Below are positions 1 through 9,785 of a stretch of 64,000 nucleotides of DNA, one piece after another (position 1 is the stretch's first letter; the number at the start of each line of letters is the position of its first letter). The DNA lies in the NCBI GenBank assembly GCA_944990035.1, contig CALYLX010000152.1, positions 1-64,000 of the forward strand, written 5' to 3'. Source of the stretch: Clitopilus passeckerianus (lineage: Eukaryota > Basidiomycota > Agaricomycetes > Agaricales > Entolomataceae). The translations under genes and the position numbers were made by a program. The notes below the pieces were generated by a model. It was given only the letters and a program-made list of their open reading frames with translations, did no database searches and was not told the origin of the DNA.

Positions 1-1768
1 AACAGAGCCGAGCGCTGCACGAAAAGTATGAGATAGACAGCATAACCACCCGCAGCTTATGCTGCACCGAGAACGAGAACAGTGACGTTGCAAGTGCAGG
101 CCCAACTGCCCGTGCGACCGAGACGGTGGTTTGGGAAAGCCCGTTTGTGGCTCCCAGAGAATTTTTGTTGGGGGCTGATGCCGTGATATACATAAATATA
201 CAGCCTGAGGGTAAATAGTCAGTAAACGCCGCAAAGCTGCATTCGAGGGCAGTCAACACACCATAAGCCATATCCATGAGGGCCATGAGAACAACCATGA
301 TCCCAATGCAAACGTACACGGCCTGTGATACGCCATATTGTTGCGCCAATAAGCTGGTCACAGGGAACATAGCGAACAGGGCCACGAAGGCCGATACGGC
401 CGCAATGAACACCCGCCTTTCACCCAGATAGTGCATAACCTTGGCGAAGTAGAATGCTTGCCAAAAGCCAGTGAGAGCACCTTGTGTACCCAGGATGTAA
501 CCGATGACTGCAGGTTGAAGACCAAGACCACCAATTTCGACGGGCATTGCCATGAAGAGTGGGAACAAGGCATTGAGGCAGATATCCTGGAAGGCCAAAC
601 TGACATAGTTTGCGATGGATATTACGACGGGATATGTCATGAGTTCGCGGAGTGGAAGAGGCTTGCTAGTGTTTTGCTGATCTTCATCGCCGCTTTCCGA
701 GGAAGTCGAATCACGTTTGGATCCCCAAAGGTGGATCGTCTTCCTCTTCAATGTCTAAGGGAATATGTTCAGTGTATCCGCCTAAACCTGAACCAGCATC
801 AGGGGTGCACCTCTTTGAAGAGAACCAGGGCGAGCAGGAACGTAAACATGACAAAACTGGCCACGGCTAGGCATGGCAGGAAGTAAGGGTATTCTTTCCA
901 AAATCTGCCTCCGAAGAGTCCTGGGAATCTCTCGTGGGGTTTTGACAGAGTCCCGCCCATGAGAGGGCTAAGAGCTGCGTTTCAGCATAGGTGTTCGGTA
1001 GGCCTTGTGCACACTCTTACCCGACTGTAGCACCAGTAGCCCATACAACCGGCATCAGGGAGAAGCCCTCTGCTCGATTTGTCGAGTCGGTTAATTCCCC
1101 ATTGCACTTTTCATTACGCCTGTCGTCCAAATTAGCTATTGTTGGGTTAACAAATTATCAATGACAGACCAATGTTTCCATTGAGTAGTCCGCATACACA
1201 TCGACTAACCCAACACAGAGATCTGTCAACATTGGGCCGTCAACCGTCAGAAGTAAGCGGCTCACCTTATCACCAAACTCCAAAAGGTGCGGGACAACCC
1301 AAAACAGAGCATGGACACGGCGATCCCGAATAGCCCTATGAGTAGGATGGGTTTCCTTCCTACATGATCAGAGGCTCGACTCCATTGAAGAACGGTGAGT
1401 GCTTCAGCCACGAAGAATAGGGATTGCTAGCATAGACCGTCGTAGGTGAGCGCTTGTGACAAGGGTGAAGGGAGAGCTCACAATCAATCCGGCGTAGTAC
1501 CCAACTTTTCTCTCGTCTCCTCCAGTGATATCCAACTCGCTGACCAGCTGTCATCCTCTTCAGAGCCTTATTCCTGTTAAACTTGGCTGGGACGAACCTG
1601 GTTGATGTATGGGTAAATTGACTGGCTAGTCAATGGCTCGCAGACTTGAAGAAGGAGAACAATGGAAATCTGAGTCCATGGCAGCGGATTCGGCTTCTTT
1701 CGCTGGCGGCGTTGAGGAATTAGAGGTGTTTCTTCGCTGGCAGCTTGGTCACCGCCGTTGGAAGTCAT
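1..1768 (-). CDS. MFS transporter, ZIFL/DHA1-like (3' end outside window)
   Basis: Membrane transporter of the major facilitator superfamily, resembling the fungal/plant ZIFL-like branch of DHA1 proton antiporters; substrate unknown. The first real ATG is at 1768: a short hydrophilic leader with ETPLIPQ, then TM1 with LLLQVCEPLTSQSIYPYI. An intron follows, then an exon with DITGGDERKVGYYAGLI, then the family's motif A as SRASDHVGRKPILL near 1350-1400. A later exon near 840-960 reads back as a PYFLPC-type segment, and near the left edge SLGATNGLSQ marks the TM10-11 region. The last few dozen residues lie before position 1. Several introns of about 50-60 nt are needed. It is closest in wording to the MFS genes at 40906 and 43903 (shared LGATNGLSQ). 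Family call is strong; exon borders are approximate. Confidence 0.85.
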
Positions 1769-2957
1769 GGGAGACTGCAGGTCCACCGACCTTCCAAACT
1801 ACGTAAACTTGATCTTGAATTCGCAACAATGGGGAGCCCTGAGCGCTAACCGGTTCGGAGCTACTCGACTCCGGTGCTTCTTTTGTCTGCTCGGTCCTCG
1901 AGTCGGACAAAACCAATGGCAGAACCTGGGCGCGCGATAGCAGGCGATGGGTTTTGCGACTTCGCATATTTGCCTCCGCTCGAAATTGCCGCTTAAACTT
2001 GTAATTTTTAAATTGGAGGAATAGTTGATCCTGAGCGTAGGTGATTGTCCGGATTTGTTCCATTTCGTAAGCACAGGTTTCCACATCCTCACAGATCCTC
2101 ATTCTATCTCTCCTGAAAAGACGACTCAATGAGGAGGCATAGTCAACGAGGCTTAGAGGAGCATGCCACGGGCCCATACGGACTGGAACACCCACTTGAT
2201 GAAACTACCACGATTGGACCCATTCTGAACCTATAATACTCATTTTTCATTATCAGCCACTGTCACGGTCAAGCCAGCCGGGGTGGGGTTGGTGGACGAC
2301 TGGTGGAAGCATCGGATACTTTTTCAGTGATATTCTGGATTCTCGAGCGTCCGACCCACTCAACTTCTCCGAGGCTCGGCAGATCAAAACTGGCACACTA
2401 CCCGCCGGATTTCCCTTTATTATCAGCGCAGACCGGTGGCAGTCATCTGTGGGGTTAATGGGGCCGCCGGTATGTAGCCAGTCGAAAGTCCGTTTAATCG
2501 ATTAACGATCACCTCTGCGACCGTCGGCTGACTGCCTACCTCAGGATCTCTACTCCGGGCGGCTACAGGTTGCGTCTCGGGATGTTTTAACGGAGTTTGA
2601 CCTTAAATTGTCTACTCGTCGTCATGATTTGAAGATCGAATGGATTCAACAGAAATGACAAGGATTAACCATGGCTTACCGCGGCTTTGGAGGCTGATAT
2701 GCGATTCGGCAGATTCTTGGAGTATACTCGTCATTTCGATTTTGCAGGTGACCTCGTTGGTCTCCACGACCGCTGCAGCATGGACCTCAACGTCCCGGCT
2801 GGCTTCAAGCCGACGCTCCGTCCATGCATAGACGCTCACAAAGCGGTCCGCCTCCAGGGCCGTCGTTCACCCAGCCAGTGCGGCGACTGCCCCCAGTGAA
2901 CCCGGCTTATAAGTGGAAAGTCAACCTAATGGTTGTTCCTGTTACTTGACTTAAGCA
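1769..2957. other. Intergenic, divergent promoter region
   Basis: Lies between the divergently transcribed MFS and PL1 genes. Open frames here have no recognisable domain and no codon continuity. The only clear element is the TATA-like site before the PL1 gene. Confidence 0.5.
2906..2914 (+). promoter_or_regulatory. TATA-like box of the PL1 gene
   Basis: CTTATAAG-type sequence about 45 nt upstream of the ATG at 2958, a usual distance for compact fungal promoters. Confidence 0.5.
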
Positions 2958-4589
2958 ATGCTTTCGTTGTTCACGTTCCTGCTCTTGTCTTTCTGTGGAC
3001 CCGTATTAGCGGCTTTGACGCCGTATACTGGATCACCGCCATCAACTCTTCCCAGTCGAAAGCCATTTGGTTTCGCCAGTAGCTCAACTGGAGGCTCAGG
3101 ACCTGGCTCGGTTGCATACCTTGTATCAAATGCGCCAGATCTCCGGGCAGCTTTGAAGGTTTCCGGCCCAAAACTATTTACGTCAAGGGAACCATCCATG
3201 GCAACCAAACGGACTCCGGGATTGCGGATTGTAAATGGTGCGAATGAGAGCGATGGGTAATCCGGTGTTGCAATATTGATCTTTGCAATCAGGTACATTG
3301 ACAACTCCCCCGTTCCTCAGTACGACTTCACGTACTATATTCTTTCGCTCAATTCGACCTACATGGATCTTGTGAAGGCGGCGGCTGATGCTAATGGGAC
3401 GTTCGAAGGGAAGAATGCCACCGAGTATCAGACCTTACTCAAGAAACAGAACGGGTGGAGAGCGCAAGCTCAAAACACACAAAAGGCATGGGTCAGCATG
3501 TCCGTTCTCAATAACACAAGTATCATAGGCTGGGACGCCAACGCAAAACTAGCCGGAGTCAACCTGAATTTCAATATGGTGAACAATGTACATGGTGTGT
3601 TGATCTACGCAGCTCAACGTATGCCTTCGCTTACCGCAAGACAGTGCGAAATCTGATTCTTGAGCCCCCGAAGGATTGCTTCCCTGCACCAGAGACCTAC
3701 CCTACCTCATGGAATGCGCGGTGTGTGTTCTATCGTTTGATTTGGTGAAGTACTGAACGTGAATGTTCCAGATACGATGCCATTTCTTTGTGACAAGCAC
3801 GAATATCTGGGTGGACGGAAATATCTTGCAAGATGGGCCAAGCCTCGTACCCCTGGAGTCGATTCTAAACGGCTGGTATGTTGACCGTTACGACGGCCTC
3901 TTTGATGTGGAGGATGGAAGTGACAATATAACGTTCTCCCATGTAAGTCTCTGCAGCTTGGGGTCTAATTCTGCCTGTTGATGACATAACGCCCAGAACA
4001 TCGTCCGAAACCACCATAAGTCCCTTCTATGGGGAGGTGGTAACAAGGAGGCAGACCGTGATCTTGGAAAATGCATTTCACCGTCTTCGCCAACCATTTT
4101 AAGGACTCTCAGTCCCGCAACCCTCTGCTACGATTCGGCGTCGCTCATATCCAAAATAATCTCTACGAATCCACTAATGGGGCTCCCCTAACCACACCTC
4201 CCGTTAGCAAATTCGAGAACCATATACAAATGTACAATCAATCCAAGGTCCTGGTAGCGGGCAATGTTTTTATCCAGGATGGCACCTCTGCTAGCGACAC
4301 GAGTAGGTTATTTACATACAGCGACCTCAAAAGTGCCACCTTGCCTGCTAAACTTTGTGTCAAGAGCACATCCGCCCTTCCGGCCGGCACCTTCAATGGG
4401 CAGTCCGTGGACCTGCAAGCTATTGCCTCTTCGAAGTTCAATACCGCGGTTTCTGCTGGTTCTGCGGTGTCAGGGGGATTGGTTTTCAACTGTGATGGCC
4501 CCGACTTCGTACAACTGTCGATGCCAGCCAGTTTCTCGAGTCCTTCGGCCGTTCAAAGTTATGTCAGTAGCCAGGCCGGTTCACATTAG
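2958..4589 (+). CDS. Secreted polysaccharide lyase family 1 (pectate lyase-like)
   Basis: Extracellular enzyme expected to cleave pectate/pectin by beta-elimination in a right-handed beta-helix fold. It starts with a signal peptide (hydrophobic run ending PVLA). Exons read about 2958-3237, 3293-3594, 3645-3720, 3772-3942 and 3997-4589, about 475 residues. PL1 signatures: DGLFDVEDGSDNITFSHN (Ca-binding Asp region) and NPLLRFGVAHIQNNLY, where the Arg before FG matches the catalytic-Arg strand of pectate lyases. The frame breaks three times inside exons, each repaired by one extra base in a short run: A4 at 3170-3173, T3 at 3787-3789 and A4 at 4068-4071. Adding three bases makes the spliced length divisible by three. 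Either the assembly under-calls runs or the gene is a recent pseudogene. The first intron's donor (GTGCGA) is weak; the others are GT-AG. Confidence 0.82.
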
Positions 4590-4974
4590 TTAGTCGTTAC
4601 CGTAAGTTATGTCGTTACTCGATCTGACCGTGTATATTACGTCTTTATGAGATATTTGGGCTCGCGTAATTTAATTCAACAAAGTAAGTTTGCTTTGCGG
4701 GTTGGAATGTGTGCACATGCCCTGAACGAACGAATGCTGCTCACAACGGCTCTGGCGGAGACAGTCTCTGACGTAACGCGCACTTCCGTCGCGTCAGAGT
4801 CGTGTACTTTTCAGAATATGCACGTGATCGTTTAGGGGTCTTCACTGAAATACCACATCGACAGGTGTCGGTCAGCTCAGCCGCTTCATTGCCTTCTTGT
4901 TTTCTTCCAAGCTATCGGAATGTCGGAAGCTGATAGTAAAGAAGCCAGTTGTCTAACCTGCACAAATTTTGACC
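4590..4974. other. Intergenic gap
   Basis: Terminator side of the PL1 gene and promoter of the next gene. I see no gene or RNA here. Confidence 0.4.
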
Positions 4975-5606
4975 ATGTCAACAGAGATTCCAGCACCCAC
5001 CAGCTCTGACCATGACCAAGAACCAGAGGTTATTGACTTGACTGGGGACACGGACTCCGAATATGAAGAGGGTGATGATGAAACAGGATCCCAGCATTCA
5101 CAGGACTCCGATAGTTCTGGAATAGAAATTGCTCTAAATGAAACCACTCGAGCCAAACTGCAAGAAGCCATTCTCGGAGTCAGCGAAATTCGGCTTAGAC
5201 ATATCGTCCAGGCACTTGTGGAGGAGGTTCCGGAGGCAGAGGAAGCTCTTATAAGAGTTGATCACATTGAAGCCGGAGACGTTGGATGTTATTCCTCGCT
5301 GGGAGACTTGCGGACGTTGTAATGAGGAGTTCGATATGGCAGCTGGCCGTCGAGATGGCGAATGCGCGTTTCATCCTGGTATGTGCCTATGGCGCCCTGT
5401 TACTGAATTAAATGTTAAAATTTATTGCAGGCACACTTCGGTCTTCAAGAGAAGATCTGAATGGTGGAGATGGGACCCTTCAGCCTCAACTGGAATCCTT
5501 CACATGGAGCTGCTGCAATACAGACTCTACCTCTGGAGGTTGCACTACCGGCCAGCACCAGCCTGCACTGGCTAAGAAACGGAGACGTGTTGAGGAGGAC
5601 TCGTAA
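4975..5606 (+). CDS. Hypothetical protein: SIM-like motif plus CHORD-like zinc domain
   Basis: Unnamed fungal protein of about 190 residues. Near the N-terminus VIDLTGDTDSEYEEGDDE has the form of a SUMO-interacting motif (hydrophobic core then acidic tail). The middle is helical (LGVSEIRLRHIVQALVEE). The C-terminus has a paired-zinc pattern: CGRC, CAFHPG, FTWSCC, then GCTTGQH, giving Cys/His ligands spaced as in CHORD-type domains. It ends in a basic KKRRR stretch, a likely nuclear signal. The intron 5379-5430 (GTATGT...TGCAG) interrupts the Gly codon of HPG. Just before the zinc domain (about 5256) the frame jumps; a missing AG in an AG run would restore IREL-ITLKP, which matches the paralogue at 6035. 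The ATG at 4975 is the first in frame. Function unknown; a nuclear SUMO-linked role is inference. Confidence 0.7.
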
Positions 5607-6034
5607 AACTGATTGTGTCAACTCTTTATGGTCACTCCATGGTCCATAAAGGTTGATTGTCGCCGTTGTTAAACCGGCACGTCGTTGGCCTTTCATTTAC
5701 ACCCCGGAATCCCGAAGGGCTGCTTATAGTTTTTATTGTTTTCCGTTCCTCGATCCGAATGTTTGACTCCTTTGAGTCGTCGGCTAGATCGGTCGGACCG
5801 AGAACGTTTATTGTGAGCAATGGCGCCCGGACCCTTGACCTTCCATCCTTGACTGTCAACTAGCTCGAATCACGCTTGGTACCCACGAGAAACATTCTAG
5901 TGACTTTTTGTTATCAGGGGTGGAAAGTAAATTCCCATCAGACATAGCCTAGATGCACATTCGGTTGATCGCTTTGTCCCTCCGAGAGCTACTTATAGCG
6001 CCTCCATTCCATTCCATCCAACACTACTGCTGTC
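5607..6034. other. Intergenic gap with TATA-like site
   Basis: Spacer between the tandem paralogues. ACTTATAGC near 5990 lies about 45 nt before the ATG at 6035. Nothing else seen. Confidence 0.4.
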
Positions 6035-6867
6035 ATGCTGCCCCATCTCGAGCCCATCATCGTCGAGTTCAATAGCGACTGTGACTCTGACGTGGACACT
6101 CCTGGCTTCGATTCGCCCCGCAAGCGTTACACGAACAGCCTTAAGCAACGTCCCGCAGGCGTACGGACATCAGACATCTACCTACCCAGCGAATGCCCAA
6201 CACCGTACCCACAAAGCACGTCGTCAGATTCAGAGTCTGAATCCGGTAGCGACAGTGACACCAGTGCCCAGTGGACGTCCACTCAGTCACGGTTTGAGGA
6301 GGCATCGCAGTTGCAGGCTTCCATAGCCTCTGTGTCGGAAGTTCAACTTCGTCAACTAGTAGCCAAGCTTGCCAAGCAGAGTCTCGGTTTCCAGCAAGCT
6401 GTCGCCAAAGAGCTGCGAGTAACCTCAACAGAGGACCCGACCACGCCTGTTGAACCCGTCTCGCGCTCGCCACCCTCGCGTTCTCCCCGGCGTGGGCGCA
6501 GGCGGCCAAGGCGTGCATCTGCGCCACAGCCGTCGCGTCACAGGCAGAATCAGCTGGATAGATGTGTAGAAGCGAGCGCGTTGGGGTATGATGAGTGTGG
6601 ACGACGTGTGTACCATCCTGGTGAGTTGTTTTCTCCCGTCTTGGCACCTTCCGACATCTAACGTAACTATTGCCTTTGTTAGGTCGGCTCGTCAAAGATG
6701 TCTACGAGTTCCTATCAACCACAATGGATGGACGGCCTGCAAAGGCATTGGAAACGATTACCATGTGGAGCTGCTGTGACCAGGAAGAGTTGATGCCTGG
6801 GTGTCGGTCAATGACACGGTCGTTGGACGATTCGGAGACAGAAGTCATGGTGGGAAGACGCCCATGA
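6035..6867 (+). CDS. Paralogue of the 4975 gene, degenerate CHORD-like domain
   Basis: About 257 residues in two exons, 6035-6620 and 6683-6867; the intron is GTGAGT...GTTAG. It splits the Gly codon of HPG exactly as in the upstream neighbour, so the two genes are tandem duplicates. The N-terminus has IIVEFNSDCDSDVD, again a hydrophobic patch followed by acids (SIM-like). The helical block SVSEVQLRQLVAKLAKQS aligns with SVSEIRLRHIVQALVEE-like sequence next door. A Ser/Arg/Pro-rich basic linker (SRSPRRGRRRPRR) follows. The zinc domain keeps YHPG, MWSCC and PGC but lacks the CxxC pair and the final GxH, so at least one zinc site is probably lost. Function unknown. Confidence 0.75.
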
Positions 6868-7665
6868 TTTCCGCGTCTTCCACCCCTACATTGTCTCAGT
6901 GATCTACATTTGCACCGTTACCGATCTTTGACTAGAAGATATCTTTATTCATCTTATTATCACGACCATCTATGGACATATCTCACGACTTCGTTCTTTA
7001 CCGACACCCTATTTATTACGCATTCATTTGTTCTTCGTTCTCAGCTATGCTTTCCTAACCTTCGTCATTCTTTGTATCAGTCTACTACTACTCTTTGGGC
7101 ATTTAGGCACGATGAATTCATGACCGCATTGTCATCACACTTGCCTTACATGCTTGAATCACATGCAGCAGCTGCAGTAGCTAATCTTTCCCCAGTTGTG
7201 CTGCTGTCCAATAGCTGTGAAGGTGTATCACCTGAATCTGTATTACTTGCAATCTGTTTTGTTCATCAATCGAATACCAAGTATCATCTAGCCATCCCAT
7301 CTGTGATCGGCGCTTCAAGGATAGGTATCACAGTCGTGACTGATTAAAGTTGCCAGTGAATGGTAACCAGACAGATTAGGAGGTCTGGGGATATGGTCGG
7401 CGATAAAACGCGTCGAAACTGATGTGATTTCTAAAGATGTACAGATGGTGTGCATGTGTAAGAGGGATACAAGATGAGTGCCACGAACAGAACGAAGAAA
7501 GCATAAACCAAGAAAACCGCGATGAAAACAAGAGCCACATTGAGAACCGAGTATACAGTAGTAAAGATGAGGGTATTATTGTACAGATTGGTAGAAAGTC
7601 CCATATGATGAAACTTTAAATAGAAGCATGCATGCATGGATACACCACTACGATGGTGGAGATGA
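6868..7665. other. Intergenic, AT-rich
   Basis: Convergent 3' ends meet here. One 145-codon frame at 6910-7347 has no recognisable domain and poor codon use. I see no supported gene. Confidence 0.35.
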
Positions 7666-8547
7666 CTACGCCGAACAGTCCACCATCTCCCAGTCTTGAT
7701 CAGGTATCAGTACCCAGGATTTGCTGAGCACAGGGTGTGAGTCAACTGCCATAGCATCATCGGCCGTATCCTGTTCCCGCTGCTCCTGCGCAGCAACTAT
7801 CCTCTCCAACTCCCTTGTCGCCGTCATGATCGAAATGGCCAATCGGGGGCCCATGCGAAGTATTTTTGACCCTCCGGCGATGATTTCATACACGTCCTGA
7901 GTGCCTTTTGTAAAGGTCAGGTTCCGGCTTTGAGCGAGGGAACTGCGGCCGAGATGGTCTTGGCTCTTGGGCCGGCGCCAACGGGGAAGAGTGTCGTAGG
8001 GAGGTAGGAAGGGTGAAGGCTGCGGTTACGGGGGTAGGGCATTTGATAGTGGAAGTTAAGGGTGCGGCGCGTTGGGATGACGAGGGTTGAGCGGTAGGTT
8101 GAGTGGTGGGAGGCAATGACGTGACCGCCTTTGAAGGCTGTTGGATAACTGGTGTGAAAGGGCGGATAGCAGTAGTAGTTGGCCGAATAGTCGGTTGAGG
8201 GAGAGTCGAATGCTGAGTGGTTCAACGGCATGGTTGACCGATGCCTTTCGTTGTTCTTTGCCCTTTTGGTCCCTGTGCATATGGATAGGGGAGGAGTGCT
8301 CGCTGGCAGCCTTGCACGTGCTTGACGATGTCGATGGTCTCTTTGATGAAGTCGAAGTTGAAGCTACATCTGAAAGACTAATGTATGTCTCTGTGCGCCG
8401 TAGGGTGGAGCCCATGGATTTCGAGAGGCGGGGTGCTTTGGCCGGTCGTGGGTTGCCAGAGAGTTGTAATGAGTAGCAGAAGGAAGATGTCCGCTTGCGA
8501 GGCCCTGAGTGTTCGAGAGTGGATGTTTGGGTTGCAGTGAGGAACAT
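7666..8547 (-). CDS. Hypothetical Ser/Thr/Pro-rich protein (model uncertain)
   Basis: I do not recognise this protein. From the ATG at 8547 a Ser-rich frame runs about 100 codons (GSTLRRTETYISLSDVAS...). Coding character then moves to a second frame that is Thr/Pro/Gln-rich, then to a third with PPYDTLPRWRRPKSQDHL, and ends in an amphipathic block DVYEIIAGGSKILRMGPRL and a helical tail stopping at 7666. The joins could be introns, but donor sites are poor. One- or two-base losses near 8210 and 7995 would join the frames, as in other genes here. A TATA-like TTTATACA lies about 95 nt upstream. The final ~75 codons are the best supported part. Confidence 0.4.
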
Positions 8548-9785
8548 GGGGAGGGCAGGAGGCAGGAGGGCGCGGCGGCAGCACCTCAAAGGGTTAATAT
8601 GGGGCTGGAGACAAAAGATGGCACAAACTCGGAACAAGCGTGTATAAAGGCCAAGCTGTGGAAACATCACGTGATCTGACTCAGTGAGATACCGCCGGAT
8701 CAGTGGCAATGCCTACTCGGAATGGAATAAATCCCCGCATGCTCATTGGTCCGGAGGTTTGGGCCATCCAATCATCCATTGACACAGAATCTGTAACGTT
8801 GGTGCGGTACGATTTGTTTGACAGCGGGATAGTTGAAACAAGTCCTTGGGATCTACGAAATTTGTCGGTATACTTGGTGTTCGTGTGGTACCTTTCCATG
8901 ATGATCCATTACTCAGCCCCGAGTGGGAGCGATCTCTTTTCGTCGACGTCAGGCGGGGAGACTGCCACAAGGGCGTGGGGATCGTGAGGTCGCTGTGCGG
9001 GTTTTGCCTTATGGGGTCAAGTGACCGACATGTGGTCAAAGTCGAGGCGAGGTTGGGCGCTTCAAATTGACTCGAATAGCTTGAGAATACTGAACAGCAT
9101 GCTCGTCACGAGTAGCTTATTCACGGAATTAGCTGGCACGTAGAGTAATAATCATGCTCAGGTTACTTACTGCGCATCACATCAATGGACGACGGACTTG
9201 GGGGTGGTACTGGTATTGGCAGCGTGGATCCGGGAATGTAGGATTATTGCGTAGAAGGAGGCATGTGTCGTAAGTGCTTGTGTAGATGGTACCTACAGCG
9301 TGTATTGCCAGGTGACCTCCGCTGAGGCCGCACTATGGAAACCCATACGTCCCGGCGGAAAGCAATCATAATCATGATTCTGATGTTGATACTAGCCGCC
9401 TAAGTTGACCAGCTCTAACTGAGAGCATATCTGACGTGCTCCAGGTCAGAGCCAGAGTAGCTTTGGTATGAAACTATGCGCAGAGTTCATGCCAAGGGTG
9501 GTGCGAAGTCCCGGGTCGCCGTCACGGACATAGATAGACACGGTGTTAGTCCAGAAACTCGTTGAAGGCTGGAAATAGCGCGCTGGGTATGCTGCAGGGT
9601 ATTCCGGGAGGCAAGAAGCGCTGTGTTGGTTCCATGTTGTGTGCCGTGGCACAAAGTAGTCAAAAGCAAAACAATGTACGCTTAGGGGCTCGTTACACCA
9701 TAACGTCACGCGCGCTCTGTTCATGCATTGCCGACTGCGACCACCACCACTAGCTCATTGTCGTGGTCGTCGTTGAGCATTAAAC
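8548..9785. other. Intergenic, divergent promoter region
   Basis: Separates the hypothetical gene (-) from VPS39 (+). Open frames are short and unconvincing. No repeat or tRNA recognised. Confidence 0.4.

Noticed and set aside
1749..2195. 148-codon minus-strand frame upstream of the first MFS gene
   Set aside because: Overlaps the MFS start in another frame, with no domain and poor codon use.
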